DNA of 64,000 bases from RGIG4608 sp051867875 (GTDB taxonomy: Bacteria > Bacillota > Clostridia > Oscillospirales > CAG-272): contig JBJDZG010000025.1 in the NCBI GenBank assembly GCA_051867875.1, positions 1 through 64,000 on the forward strand, read 5' to 3'. The position numbers and the translations under genes were made by a program. The notes beneath the pieces are model-generated. The model did no database searches and was not told the DNA's origin. It saw nothing but the letters and a program-made list of their open reading frames with translations. Positions 1 through 9,459 of the stretch are shown piece after piece. Every line of letters starts with the position of its first letter. The first letter of the stretch is position 1.

Positions 1-260
1 CCGTCAAGGACGCCGGTCCCTACGGTTGTTGTGCGTGCACCCGTGCGAATGCGAGGCGGGGCATCGAGGACGTAGCCTCCTACGGTTGTTGTGTTCGCAC
101 CGCGAACCTGTGTTGCGCCTGCGCGCCAGTCGCATCGTGTCGCACACCCGCACCTTTTTGCGCCACCCCGCGCACCACTATCGCGCCACCTTGCACGCCA
201 CTGTCGCACCATCCGCGCGCTGGCGCGCCGATTTCCCACCCCAACAAACGATTTTGTTAT
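1..260. repeat. Intergenic hairpin-repeat cluster 1 (runs off the window start)
   Basis: This GC-rich stretch holds two copies of the hairpin repeat found in four other clusters here. Unit one (1-33) has a right arm CGGTCC after AAGGACG; unit two (about 57-94) has GGGGC and GCCTC arms around CGAGGACG. Both continue with CCTACGGTTGTTGTG. From about 125 to 260 the sequence stays GC-rich and I recognise nothing in it. Open frames across it are translations of repeat DNA with no ribosome site, so no gene is called. Confidence 0.7.
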
Positions 261-272
261 AGGAGATACAGC

Positions 273-1025
273 ATGGAAAAACAAATGTTCACGGACAAGC
301 TCTCGCGGGCACTCCGGGACAATCTGAATATCGAACTTGACAAGAAGCAAAAAGAACAAATGTTCTTTATCTCACAAAGGCTTGTCGAAGTAAATAAAGT
401 GATGAATTTGACTGCGATAACCGACGAGGACGGCATAATTTTGCGTCATTTGGTCGATTCCTTGCTCATTTCGGGCAAATTTTCACCAAATTCCACGGTA
501 ATTGACGTCGGTTGCGGCGCGGGATTCCCTACTCTGCCACTTGCGATACTCCGTCCGGACCTTGAAATCACAGCACTTGACAGTACCGAAAAGAGAATAA
601 AATACGTCGCGGAAACGGCGGAGCTGCTCGGACTCGGCAACGTCAGGGCAATCACCGCCCGCGCCGAGGAAATTGCAAAGCTCCCTGAGCACCGAGAGAG
701 CTACGACTATGCCACCGCCCGAGCGGTTGCTTCCCTGCCCGTCCTATGCGAACTGACTATTCCATTCGTAAGACTTGGCGGCTCGCTTGTCGCTATGAAG
801 GCGCGAGGCGCGCATGAAGAATTTGAGGCATCGCGCTCTGCAATAAAGAAGCTCTGCGGTGAAAATTCGCTAAAAGCTACCTCGTTTACCGAAACGACAC
901 TCCAAGGCATTGCCGGCGGCGAGGAAATATACGAAAACCGCACGGTGATAACCGTTCCCAAGCTCTCCCGCACGCCCTCGGCGTATCCTCGCAAATTTGC
1001 TCAGATTAAGAAAGCTCCGCTTTGA
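273..1025 (+). CDS. rsmG: 16S rRNA (guanine-527-N7)-methyltransferase RsmG (GidB)
   Basis: RsmG uses S-adenosylmethionine to methylate N7 of G527 in 16S rRNA in the small ribosomal subunit. The 250-residue product matches the usual length of about 240. It carries the Rossmann-fold SAM loop VIDVGCGAGFPTLPLAI near residues 75-91 and the family signature MNLTAITDEDGIILRHLVDS upstream of it. The ATG at 273 follows AGGAGATACAGC, so it is preferred over the internal ATG at 285. In Bacillota this gene normally sits next to mnmG and upstream of parA-parB; here parA follows after a 558-bp gap holding parS sites, while mnmE lies separately near 10.2 kb. The last residues are lysine-rich. Confidence 0.97.
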   Translation: MEKQMFTDKLSRALRDNLNIELDKKQKEQMFFISQRLVEVNKVMNLTAITDEDGIILRHLVDSLLISGKFSPNSTVIDVGCGAGFPTLPLAILRPDLEITALDSTEKRIKYVAETAELLGLGNVRAITARAEEIAKLPEHRESYDYATARAVASLPVLCELTIPFVRLGGSLVAMKARGAHEEFEASRSAIKKLCGENSLKATSFTETTLQGIAGGEEIYENRTVITVPKLSRTPSAYPRKFAQIKKAPL

Positions 1026-1148
1026 AAAGCCGTGCACGCTTTTGCGCGACTGCTTGTAAGGCGAAAATAGCAAAAACCGCAAAAAACGCAAATCATTTTG
1101 CAAATCAAATTAAAAACAACATATTCACGACGGATTAATTCCGCAATC

Positions 1149-1178
1149 AAAGGCGTTGCTCGATGCAATGCCTTTTTA
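1149..1178 (+). terminator. Rho-independent terminator after rsmG
   Basis: Arms AAGGC-G-TTGC and GCAA-T-GCCTT close a TCGAT loop and are followed by a run of T, about 125 bases past the rsmG stop. Confidence 0.7.
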
Positions 1179-1280
1179 TTATAAATGAAGCGAATGCTTT
1201 ATATAACCGATTTTGAATTATACCAACAAACGCAAAAACAACGCGCTTGGGCTTGTAATAGGATAATGGCACGTCATAAA

Positions 1281-1296
1281 TGTTTCACGTGAAACA
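1281..1296. other. parS: parS centromere site 1
   Basis: Perfect 16-bp palindrome TGTTTCACGTGAAACA, the known Bacillota parS consensus bound by ParB/Spo0J. It lies upstream of the parA-parB genes that would act on it. Confidence 0.93.
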
Positions 1297-1330
1297 AAAA
1301 TTTCTTAAACAATTGATTTCTCGACAAAAA

Positions 1331-1346
1331 TGTTTCACGTGAAACA
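1331..1346. other. parS: parS centromere site 2
   Basis: Second perfect copy of the parS palindrome, 50 bp (centre to centre) from site 1. Confidence 0.93.
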
Positions 1347-1409
1347 AAATCTGCGTTCGAGCGCGATAATTCGCGCCTATTCCATCAAATATCAGCAAAA
1401 TTGACAAAA

Positions 1410-1425
1410 TGTTTCACGTGAAACA
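1410..1425. other. parS: parS centromere site 3
   Basis: Third perfect copy, 79 bp downstream of site 2 and just upstream of the parA promoter. Spreading ParB could therefore affect parAB transcription (inference). Confidence 0.93.
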
Positions 1426-1475
1426 ACGTTTACATAAAAAACTTTTGAAAATTATTAAAAATCCATCTTTTTCTC

Positions 1476-1504
1476 TTGCATTTGCGCAATTGTTGTGTTA
1501 TAAT
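1476..1504 (+). promoter_or_regulatory. Probable parA-parB promoter
   Basis: TTGCAT and TATAAT separated by 17 bp, with an extended -10 TG, about 80 bp upstream of parA. Confidence 0.75.
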
Positions 1505-1583
1505 GATAAGCGTACAAAATTGTTCCGTTTTACAACTTTTTTGAAGTAGAAACGGCTGAAAATATATAAAATGGAGGAACCAA

Positions 1584-2345
1584 ATGGCAAAAATAATTGC
1601 TTTCGCCAACCAAAAAGGCGGAGTCGGAAAGACAACCTCTGCTGTCAATATTGCCGCTTCCCTTGGGATTCGCGGCAAAAAAACGCTTCTCGTTGACCTT
1701 GACCCACAGGGAAACGCTACTAGTGGCGTCGGAGTTGCCAAAAAGACGCTCAAAGGAACTATAAAAGACGTTTTGACGGGCGAGGTTGATATCAAAAACG
1801 TAATTTTGACAACACCTTTCAAAAATCTTTCGGTAGTGCCCACAAACGTATCGCTTTCGGGCGCTGAATTTGACCTTTACAACGACGAAGGAAGTGAATA
1901 TAACCTCAAAGACGCGCTCAAATCGGTTGCCGACGACTATGATTATATCGTAATCGACTGCCCACCCTCGCTCGGAATGCTCACAATCAACGCACTTGTC
2001 GCTTCGGACGGCGTTGTTGTCCCCATGCAGGCGGAATTTTATGCAGTTGAAGGACTTTCACAGCTGATTACGACAACAAAACGTATCAAAAAGCACTATA
2101 ACGAGGAGTTGAATATTGTCGGAATACTTATCACAATGTACAACAAACGCCTTCTTCTTTCAATGCAGGTCATGGACGAGCTGCAAAAATACTATCCGGA
2201 CAAGCTCTTTAATACCACTATTTCGAGAAACGTAAAGCTCACGGAGGCACCGGGATTCGGCAAACCTGCGTATTATCATGACAAAAACTCCAAGGGTGCG
2301 GGAGAATATCTTGACGTTACGGACGAGCTTATTTCAAGGATTTGA
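1584..2345 (+). CDS. parA: Chromosome partitioning ATPase ParA/Soj
   Basis: ParA-type ATPase that binds DNA as an ATP dimer and works with ParB-parS to segregate origins. Over 253 residues it shows the deviant Walker A KGGVGKTTSAVN near residues 11-22, the Walker A' block LLVDLDPQGNATSG, and Walker B YIVIDCPPSLG near 125-135. The length is standard for chromosomal Soj. The start follows GGAGGAACCAA. It stands 69 bp upstream of the end of the parB ribosome site, with which it surely forms an operon, and downstream of three parS sites. In Bacillus, Soj also regulates DnaA; whether that holds here cannot be read from sequence. Confidence 0.97.
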   Translation: MAKIIAFANQKGGVGKTTSAVNIAASLGIRGKKTLLVDLDPQGNATSGVGVAKKTLKGTIKDVLTGEVDIKNVILTTPFKNLSVVPTNVSLSGAEFDLYNDEGSEYNLKDALKSVADDYDYIVIDCPPSLGMLTINALVASDGVVVPMQAEFYAVEGLSQLITTTKRIKKHYNEELNIVGILITMYNKRLLLSMQVMDELQKYYPDKLFNTTISRNVKLTEAPGFGKPAYYHDKNSKGAGEYLDVTDELISRI

Positions 2346-2444
2346 ACCGAAAACGGTGTAAAATCGGCGTAGAACAACCGAAAATCCGCAAAAAAACAAT
2401 CAAAAATACATAAAATGGCCCGCAAGGGCGCGAAAGGAATAAAA

Positions 2445-3344
2445 ATGGCAAAAGCGAGAGGACTTGGAAAGAGCATTTTCGATACCTTTGACGACAATTT
2501 GGTCGAGAGCAAAAAAGGTGCCGGCGAAATGCTCAGAATATCATCGATAGAGCCCCGTCACGACCAGCCGAGAAAGACCTTTGACAGAGAGAGCCTTGAA
2601 CAGTTGGCTGAATCGATTCAGAAATACGGTGTGCTCCAGCCCATCATAGTCAGACCTAACCAGATCATTGAGGACACTTACGAAATTATCGCAGGCGAAC
2701 GCCGTTGGAGAGCGGCAAAGCTCGCGGGTCTTGATGAAATCCCCGCGGTTGTGCTTGACGGCGACGACCTTAAAATCGCGCAGGTGTCCATCATCGAAAA
2801 CATTCAGCGTGAGGACCTCAACGCCGTTGAGGAAGCGCTCGCATATCAGGGACTTATGGACAGGTTTGGTCTTACTCAGGACCAGGTTGCAAAGCAGGTT
2901 GGAAAGAGCCGTCCCGCAGTCGCAAACCTGCTAAGACTTCTCGACCTTCCCGAAGAGGTGCTTGAAATGCTCAAAAACGACGAGATAAGCTCGGGACACG
3001 CACGCGCGCTTCTCGGACTTCATTTTGAGGCAGACGCGATAGCACTTGCTCACAAGACAGTTGAAAAAGAGCTTTCCGTCCGTGAGGTAGAGAACGCAGT
3101 CAAAAAGCTCAACGCGGTACCCGAGATTGACGAAATCGACGACGGCGAGACAGTCGATACGGCAGTTATGACGAGAATCCACCTTCGTGAGCTTGAAAAA
3201 CGCTCCCGCGAGGTGCTTGGCAGAAAGGTCAGAATCACCAATACACCAAAAAAGAAGGTAGTTGAATTCACCTTTGACTCGGACGAAGACCTTGAAACGC
3301 TTCTGGGCTCAATCTGCGGAGCGGAAATCTTTAAGGATATTTAA
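2445..3344 (+). CDS. parB: Chromosome partitioning protein ParB/Spo0J
   Basis: ParB binds parS, loads as a CTP-dependent clamp and recruits SMC. The order is standard: the N-terminal MAKARGLGKSIF box, the ParB/Srx CTPase domain with IEPRHDQPRKTF, YEIIAGERRWRAAKLAG and SIIENIQREDLN, then an HTH with GKSRPAVANLLRLLDLP, then a C-terminal dimerisation domain. I place the start at 2445 because AAAGGA lies just upstream and the family normally begins MAxxRGLGK; the in-frame ATG at 2415 has no ribosome site. The resulting 299 residues is typical. Its three target sites are 1.0-1.2 kb upstream. Confidence 0.96.
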   Translation: MAKARGLGKSIFDTFDDNLVESKKGAGEMLRISSIEPRHDQPRKTFDRESLEQLAESIQKYGVLQPIIVRPNQIIEDTYEIIAGERRWRAAKLAGLDEIPAVVLDGDDLKIAQVSIIENIQREDLNAVEEALAYQGLMDRFGLTQDQVAKQVGKSRPAVANLLRLLDLPEEVLEMLKNDEISSGHARALLGLHFEADAIALAHKTVEKELSVREVENAVKKLNAVPEIDEIDDGETVDTAVMTRIHLRELEKRSREVLGRKVRITNTPKKKVVEFTFDSDEDLETLLGSICGAEIFKDI

Positions 3345-3365
3345 CAAATCCGATTAAAAGTACAT

Positions 3366-3388
3366 AAAAAGAACAAATGTTCTTTTTT
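3366..3388 (+). terminator. Short terminator after parB
   Basis: AAAAAGAAC and GTTCTTTTT arms close a four-base loop and run into T residues, 22 bases past parB. The stem is weak in GC, so read-through into serS is likely. Confidence 0.6.
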
Positions 3389-3497
3389 ATAAGCATTAAA
3401 ATGCGATTTGAAGAGGAGTTCGGTTAAAATTGATTAATCAAACCCCGAAAACATCAAAAAAATCGGCACACGCCGGTACAGGACAAGGAGAAAAATC

Positions 3498-4778
3498 ATG
3501 CTTGACATTAAATACATTAAAGAATGTCCCGATGAAGTTATTGACAGACTTGCGATGAAAGGCAAGGACGCAAAAGAGGACGTTGAAAAAATTCTTGAGC
3601 TCGACGCACGCCGCCGCGCTCTTATCACGGAAACAGAAACGCTTAAAGCAGAGCAGAACAGGGTTAACAAGCTCATTCCGCAGTACAAGAAAGAGGGCAA
3701 GGACGTAAACGCGATTTTTGCCGAAATGAAGAAGCTCGGCGCTCGCTCCAAGGAGATAGACGTTGAGCTCAAAGAGGTTGACGTACAGCTTCAGGGCGTA
3801 CTTCTCGGCTTGCCGAACCTTCCCGACCGCGACCTTAGACCGGGCGGAAAAGAGAACAACGAGCCCATTCGCTACTTCGGCGAGCCTCACAAGTTCGATT
3901 TCGAGCCCAAAAATCACGTTGACCTTTGTACAGACCTCGGTCTTATCGACTACGAGAGAGGAGTTAAGCTCTCAGGCTCGGGCTTCTGGATTTATCGCGG
4001 AATGGGCGCAAAGCTTGAATGGGCGCTTCTCAATTATTTCATCGACACGCATTGGGCTGACGGCTACGAGCTTATCCTACCCCCCCACATGCTTGAATAC
4101 GAGTGCGGCGTAACTGCGGGTCAGTTCCCCAAGTTTGCCGACGAGGTTTACAAGATTGAAAACCCCACCGACAACCGCTCCCGCTATATGCTTCCCACCG
4201 CCGAGGCGGCTCTCGCTTCTCTTTACAGAAACGAGATTTTAACCGAGGCAGACCTGCCCAAAAAGCTGTTCAGCTATACTCCTTGCTTCCGCCGCGAAGC
4301 GGGCTCGTATCGCTCCGACGAGAGAGGTATGGTACGCGGACACCAGTTCAACAAGGTTGAAATGTTCCAGTTTACACTTCCCGAAAAGAGCGACGAGGCG
4401 TTTGAGGAGCTTGTCGGCAAGGCGGAGGCACTCGTTGCGGGCCTCGGCTTCCATTTCAGAACGGTTAAACTCGCCGCAGAGGACTGCTCCGCGTCCATGG
4501 CGAGAACTTACGATATCGAAATTAACATTCCCTCTATGAACGGTTACAAGGAAGTTTCTTCCGTATCCAACGCCCGCGACTATCAGGCGCGCAGAGGTAT
4601 GATGAGAGTCCGCCGTGCAGACGGAAGAGTTGAATTTATGCACACTCTCAACGGTTCGGGCCTTGCTACGAGCCGTGTGCTTCCCGCGCTCGTTGAACAG
4701 AATCAGCTCGCAGACGGCTCGGTAGTTGTCCCCGAGGTGCTTCGCAAGTACGTAGGTTGCGATATCATCAAAAAGTAA
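3498..4778 (+). CDS. serS: Seryl-tRNA synthetase
   Basis: Class II synthetase charging tRNA-Ser (and tRNA-Sec where present). The 426-residue protein has the N-terminal antiparallel coiled-coil arm (about residues 1-105, rich in ELDARRRALITETETLKAEQ-type helices) that contacts the tRNA long arm. The catalytic core follows, with motif 2 CFRREAGSYRSDERGMVRGHQF and motif 3 near the end, LNGSGLATSRVLPALVEQNQ. The length is normal. AAGGAGAAAAATC precedes the ATG. I looked for a T-box leader in the 153 bases upstream and saw neither the specifier stems nor the T-box sequence. tmk follows 65 bp downstream. Confidence 0.98.
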   Translation: MLDIKYIKECPDEVIDRLAMKGKDAKEDVEKILELDARRRALITETETLKAEQNRVNKLIPQYKKEGKDVNAIFAEMKKLGARSKEIDVELKEVDVQLQGVLLGLPNLPDRDLRPGGKENNEPIRYFGEPHKFDFEPKNHVDLCTDLGLIDYERGVKLSGSGFWIYRGMGAKLEWALLNYFIDTHWADGYELILPPHMLEYECGVTAGQFPKFADEVYKIENPTDNRSRYMLPTAEAALASLYRNEILTEADLPKKLFSYTPCFRREAGSYRSDERGMVRGHQFNKVEMFQFTLPEKSDEAFEELVGKAEALVAGLGFHFRTVKLAAEDCSASMARTYDIEINIPSMNGYKEVSSVSNARDYQARRGMMRVRRADGRVEFMHTLNGSGLATSRVLPALVEQNQLADGSVVVPEVLRKYVGCDIIKK

Positions 4779-4843
4779 TTTCGGAAAACAGAGCAGGGCT
4801 TTGCTGCCCCCGATATTTTCGGAAAAGAAACGGAGTCTGAAAA

Positions 4844-5473
4844 TTGAACGACAGAGGAAAATTTATAGTATTTGAGGGTATTGACGGCTGCGGAAAGACC
4901 ACTCAAATCGGAAAACTTAGAGAATATCTTGAATCCAAAGGAAGAAAGGTATACGTAACGAGCGAGCCTACGGTGTCCATGACTGGCGGAATGATTCGGG
5001 ACGCGCTCTCGGGTGTAAACCAAAAAACGCCCGGCGAGATGGCGGCGATGTTCGCTCTTGACAGAATATTTCACAACGTCAACCCCGTTTGGGGTATTGA
5101 AAAAATGCTGAATGACGGGTACGACGTGCTCTGCGACAGATATTACTACTCGTCGCTTGCATATCAGGGCAGTGAAACGGATTTTGAATGGGTAAAATCA
5201 ATGAATATCGGCTGTCCCGAAATCCGCACGCCCGACGCCTGCATCTTTCTTGACCTCACGCCCGAGGAAAGCCTTTCGCGCATAGAGAAGGGAAGAGCGG
5301 TTACGGAAATTTACGAAACGCAGGAAAAGCTGACCGCGGTACGAAACAAATTCCACAACGTATTTTCCGAGCTTGAAGGACAAACGAGCGAGAAAATTTT
5401 TATCGTTTCCGCTTTCGGCGACGTGGAAACGGTGGCAGACAGAATAAAGGCTTGCGTTGACGGTATAATCTGA
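4844..5473 (+). CDS. tmk: Thymidylate kinase (dTMP kinase)
   Basis: Phosphorylates dTMP to dTDP with ATP for DNA synthesis. The 209-residue product has the P-loop FEGIDGCGKTTQ at about residues 9-20, the substrate motif DRYYYSSLAYQG near 97-108, and a lid region with ARG-poor RIEKGRA near 148. The start codon is TTG, preceded by GGAGTCTGAAAA; no ATG further in would keep the P-loop strand. In many Clostridia tmk is near holA; here holA is 13 kb away. It is probably co-transcribed with serS. Confidence 0.96.
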   Translation: MNDRGKFIVFEGIDGCGKTTQIGKLREYLESKGRKVYVTSEPTVSMTGGMIRDALSGVNQKTPGEMAAMFALDRIFHNVNPVWGIEKMLNDGYDVLCDRYYYSSLAYQGSETDFEWVKSMNIGCPEIRTPDACIFLDLTPEESLSRIEKGRAVTEIYETQEKLTAVRNKFHNVFSELEGQTSEKIFIVSAFGDVETVADRIKACVDGII

Positions 5474-5595
5474 CGGATTTGCGCGTCCGTTTCGGTGCGC
5501 CTCGGCGCGCTTCCGAAAAATGCGGATTTTAACCGAAATTTCATGAATAATGTAAAAAATCCAATAATTTTTGCGCGGATTTTTTGTCAAACGTC

Positions 5596-5624
5596 TTTAC
5601 AATGGCACTTTTTTGTGCTAAAAT
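5596..5624 (+). promoter_or_regulatory. Probable promoter of the PFOR gene
   Basis: TTTACA and TAAAAT 17 bp apart with an extended -10 TG. It leaves an 80-base leader that ends in a strong AGGAGG ribosome site. Confidence 0.65.
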
Positions 5625-5711
5625 TAAGTTTGGCGAAAAAATAAACTAAATTTCAAACAGATTTAATTTGGCTTAAACAAAACAAAATTTTTTAGGAGGA
5701 TTTGAAAAAAC

Positions 5712-8700
5712 ATGGCAATTCAGAGAAAGAAAATTTCCATGGACGGTAACACAGCTGCGGCGCACGTATCCTATGCGTTCACAGAGGTTGCCGCTATCTA
5801 CCCCATCACGCCCTCTTCCCCCATGGCAGAGGTAACGGACACATGGAGCGCTACCGATAAGAACATCTTCGGCGAGCCCGCAAAGAACATTCTCGGTCAG
5901 AACGTTCAGGTTATCGAAATGGAATCCGAGGCAGGTGCGGCAGGTGCCGTTCACGGCTCTCTTGCGGCAGGTGCACTTACAACGACTTATACGGCTTCCC
6001 AGGGACTTCTTCTTATGATTCCCAATATGTATAAGATTGCAGGTGAGCTTCTTCCTTGCGTAATTCACGTTTCCGCACGTGCAGTAGCTTCGCATGCACT
6101 TAACATTTTCGGAGACCACTCCGACGTATATGCTTGCCGTCAGACAGGTTTCGCTATGATGGCAGAAACAAATCAGCAGGAAATTATGGACCTCGGCGCT
6201 GTTGCACACCTTGCAACAATCAAGGGCAGAGTTCCCGTTCTTAACTTCTTCGACGGCTTCCGTACTTCCCACGAAATTCAGAAGATTGAGGCTTGGGATT
6301 ATAAGGACCTCGACGAAATGGTTGATAAGGACGCTCTTGCGGCATTCCGCGCGCGCTCCATCAACCCCGAGCACCCCGTTCTCCGCGGCTCCGCTGAAAA
6401 CGGAGATATCTTCTTCCAGCACAGAGAGGCTTGTAATACATATTACGAAGCATTCCCCGCAGTTGTTGAAGAATATATGGACAAGGTTAACGAAAAGCTC
6501 GGCACAAACTATAAGCTCTTCAACTACTACGGTGCTCCCGACGCTGACAGAGTAATCGTTGCCATGGGCTCCGTATGCGACGTAACCGAGGAGGTTATCG
6601 ACTACCTTACCGCCAAGGGCGAGAAGGTTGGTCTTGTAAAGGTAAGACTTTACCGTCCCTTCGTTGCAGAAAAGCTCGCAGAAGCTATTCCCGCAACGGT
6701 TAAGAAGATTGCGGTTCTTGACAGAACGAAAGAGCCCGGCTCTCTCGGTGAGCCTCTCTTCCTTGACGTTGTTGCCGCTCTTAACGAAACGGGCAGAGCA
6801 ATCAAGGTTGTCGGCGGACGTTACGGTCTCGGCTCCAAGGACACAACACCCGCTTCCATCTTCGCCGTATACGAGAACCTTGCAAAGGACGCTCCCAAGG
6901 CACACTTTACAATCGGTATCGTAGATGACGTAACAGGTCATTCTCTCCCCGAAACAACCGCTCCCAACACGGCGGCAGAGGGAACTATCTCCTGCAAGTT
7001 CTGGGGTCTCGGCGGCGACGGTACTGTCGGCGCAAACAAGAACTCCATCAAGATTATCGGCGACCACACGGACAAGAACATTCAGGCTTACTTCCAGTAT
7101 GACTCCAAAAAGACAGGCGGCGTTACTATTTCCCACCTTCGTTTTGGCGACAGCGCAATTAAGTCTCCTTACTATATCACAAAGGCAAACTTCGTAGCTT
7201 GCCATAACTCCTCTTATATCCTTAAAGGTTATAAGATTGTTGAGGACGTAATCCCCGGCGGTACGTTCCTTCTTGACTGCCAGTGGAACGCAGAGGAGCT
7301 CGAAACACACCTTCCCGCTTCCGTTAAGTCCTATATCGCAAACAACGATATTCAGTTCTACACCATCGACGCTACGTCTCTTGCAACGAAGAGAATAGGT
7401 AACGCAAAGGTTAAGAATACCGTTCTTCAGTCCGCTTTCTTCGCTCTTGCAAATATCTTGCCCGCGGCAGAAGCTATCGAGTACATGAAGAAGATGGCGT
7501 ATAAGTCCTACATCAAGAAGGGTCAGGCTATGGTTGACCTCAACTACGCCGCTATCGATGCAGGCGCTGACGCATTCGTAAAGGTTGACGTTCCCGCTTC
7601 CTGGAAGACCGTTGATACAACGAGCGCTCCCGAAACCGTTGAGGGCACACGTCCCGAGCTCGTTAAGTACGTAAACGAGATAGTAAATCCCGTTTCCAAG
7701 ATGAACGGCGACAGCCTTCCCGTATCCGCATTTACGGATTACGTTGACGGTACACTTCCTCAGGGCGCTGCCGCATACGAAAAACGCGGTGTTGCAGTAA
7801 ACGTTCCCGAGTGGATTCCCGAGAACTGTATCCAGTGTAACAGCTGTGCATTTGTATGTCCTCACGCAACAATCCGTCCCTTCGCTATGACGGAGGAAGA
7901 GGCTGCAAACGCTCCCGCTTCTACGAAATTTGCGGCTAAACCCGTAATCAAGACAAATTATAAATTCACAATGGCAGTATCTCCCCTTGACTGTATGGGC
8001 TGTACTCTTTGTGTAAAGGCTTGCCCCGTTAATAATAAGGCGGCTAAGGACGGCACGGATAAGCTCGCTATCAGAATGGTTCCCCAGGAAACTCAGGCTG
8101 ACCAGCAGGCAGCTTTCGACTACGCAGTAGCTAATGTAAGCGAAAAGCCCGAGCTCATCAACAACACCGTTAAGGGCTCTCAGTTCAAGCAGCCCTTGCT
8201 TGAATTCTCCGGCTCTTGCGCAGGCTGTGCCGAAACGTCTTACGCACGTCTTATCACACAGCTCTTCGGTGAGAGAATGTATATCTCAAACGCAACAGGC
8301 TGTTCTTCCATCTGGGGTGGCTCTGCTCCCGCAACTCCCTATACCGTAAACAAAGAGAGCGGACGCGGTCCCGCTTGGGCTAACTCCCTCTTTGAGGATA
8401 ACGCAGAGCACGGTCTCGGTATGGCGGTTGCCCAGAAGACACTTCGTAATAAGCTCGTCGGCTACGTAAAGGCTCTTAAAGATGAGTGCGACAACGAAGC
8501 AGTTCAGACTGCAATAGATTCTTACCTTGCTACTCTTGATGACGGTAAGGCAAACGAGGTGGCTACAAAGGCTCTCGTTTCCGCTCTTGAAACTTGCACT
8601 TGCGGAAGCGAGCTCAAGGATAAGATTCTCGCTGAAAAGAACTACCTCTCCAAGAAGTCCGTATGGATTTTCGGCGGCGACGGTTGGGCTTACGATATCG

Positions 8701-9308
8701 GCTTCGGCGGTCTTGACCACGTTCTTGCTTCCGGCGAAAACGTAAACGTAATGGTATTTGATACAGAGGTTTACTCCAATACCGGCGGTCAGGCTTCCAA
8801 GGCTTCCCAGATAGGTCAGGTTGCTCAGTTTGCGGCAGCAGGTAAGGCTATCGGCAAGAAGAACCTTGCTGAAATCGCTATGTCCTACGGATACGTATAC
8901 GTAGCACAGATTGCTATGGGCGCTGATATGAATCAGACTCTTAAAGCTCTCGCCGAGGCAGAGGCTTATAACGGACCTTCTCTCGTAATCGGCTACGCTC
9001 CTTGTGAAATGCACGGAGTTAAGGGCGGTATGCAGAACTGCCAGCTCGAAATGAAGAAAGCCGTTGACGCAGGCTACTGGCAGATGTTCAGATATAATCC
9101 CAGCCTTAAAGCTGAGGGTAAGAATCCTCTTACCATCGACTCCAAGGAACCTACCGCTAACTACGTAGACTTCATTAAGAGCGAAACGCGTTACGCCCGC
9201 CTTGCTCAGTCCTTCCCCGAGAGAGCAGAAAAGCTCTTCGCTAAGGCTGAAGAAAACGCAAAGGCTAAGTACGAAAGACTCCAGAGAATGGGTAAACTCT
9301 ACGAATAA
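5712..9308 (+). CDS. nifJ: Pyruvate:ferredoxin (flavodoxin) oxidoreductase, single-chain
   Basis: Oxidatively decarboxylates pyruvate to acetyl-CoA and CO2, passing electrons to ferredoxin or flavodoxin: the central energy step of anaerobic fermentation. The 1198-residue single chain has the fused domain order of the homodimeric enzyme: N-terminal pyrimidine-binding TPP region (YPITPSSPMAE), CoA region, gamma domain, a 2x[4Fe-4S] ferredoxin domain with CxxCxxCxxxCP clusters at Cys706-716 and Cys761-771, the C-terminal cluster motif CAGCAETSYARL, and the TPP-Mg motif GGDGWAYDIGFGGLDHV near 987. Codon use is strongly biased as in highly expressed genes, and it has its own promoter and terminator. 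Alternative 2-oxoacid substrates cannot be excluded. Confidence 0.97.
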   Translation: MAIQRKKISMDGNTAAAHVSYAFTEVAAIYPITPSSPMAEVTDTWSATDKNIFGEPAKNILGQNVQVIEMESEAGAAGAVHGSLAAGALTTTYTASQGLLLMIPNMYKIAGELLPCVIHVSARAVASHALNIFGDHSDVYACRQTGFAMMAETNQQEIMDLGAVAHLATIKGRVPVLNFFDGFRTSHEIQKIEAWDYKDLDEMVDKDALAAFRARSINPEHPVLRGSAENGDIFFQHREACNTYYEAFPAVVEEYMDKVNEKLGTNYKLFNYYGAPDADRVIVAMGSVCDVTEEVIDYLTAKGEKVGLVKVRLYRPFVAEKLAEAIPATVKKIAVLDRTKEPGSLGEPLFLDVVAALNETGRAIKVVGGRYGLGSKDTTPASIFAVYENLAKDAPKAHFTIGIVDDVTGHSLPETTAPNTAAEGTISCKFWGLGGDGTVGANKNSIKIIGDHTDKNIQAYFQYDSKKTGGVTISHLRFGDSAIKSPYYITKANFVACHNSSYILKGYKIVEDVIPGGTFLLDCQWNAEELETHLPASVKSYIANNDIQFYTIDATSLATKRIGNAKVKNTVLQSAFFALANILPAAEAIEYMKKMAYKSYIKKGQAMVDLNYAAIDAGADAFVKVDVPASWKTVDTTSAPETVEGTRPELVKYVNEIVNPVSKMNGDSLPVSAFTDYVDGTLPQGAAAYEKRGVAVNVPEWIPENCIQCNSCAFVCPHATIRPFAMTEEEAANAPASTKFAAKPVIKTNYKFTMAVSPLDCMGCTLCVKACPVNNKAAKDGTDKLAIRMVPQETQADQQAAFDYAVANVSEKPELINNTVKGSQFKQPLLEFSGSCAGCAETSYARLITQLFGERMYISNATGCSSIWGGSAPATPYTVNKESGRGPAWANSLFEDNAEHGLGMAVAQKTLRNKLVGYVKALKDECDNEAVQTAIDSYLATLDDGKANEVATKALVSALETCTCGSELKDKILAEKNYLSKKSVWIFGGDGWAYDIGFGGLDHVLASGENVNVMVFDTEVYSNTGGQASKASQIGQVAQFAAAGKAIGKKNLAEIAMSYGYVYVAQIAMGADMNQTLKALAEAEAYNGPSLVIGYAPCEMHGVKGGMQNCQLEMKKAVDAGYWQMFRYNPSLKAEGKNPLTIDSKEPTANYVDFIKSETRYARLAQSFPERAEKLFAKAEENAKAKYERLQRMGKLYE

Positions 9309-9330
9309 TTCAAAAATAAACCTAAAAAAA

Positions 9331-9354
9331 GGGGCGCTTCTGCGCCCCTTTTTG
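9331..9354 (+). terminator. Terminator after the PFOR gene
   Basis: GGGGCGC and GCGCCCC arms around TTCT, followed by a T run and preceded by an A run. Confidence 0.92.
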
Positions 9355-9459
9355 ACTAATTACCAAAGAAAGAATGTCATTTTTTGAAAAAAGAAGCAAA
9401 AAAATTTTTTGCCGACCTTCGCGGCGAGAGCCCGCGCGAATTGTTTTGAAAATCGGGGG

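Noticed and set aside
1026..1583. Replication origin (oriC) in the parS region
   Set aside because: I see no cluster of DnaA boxes or DNA-unwinding element; only parS sites, a terminator and a promoter are supported.
3345..3497. T-box riboswitch before serS
   Set aside because: The gap is only 153 bases and lacks the T-box sequence and the long antiterminator/terminator pair.
5673..7865. 730-residue open frame on the minus strand
   Set aside because: It is antisense to the PFOR gene, whose biased codons keep the opposite frame open. The product is Cys/Val/Asn-rich with no motif and no ribosome site.
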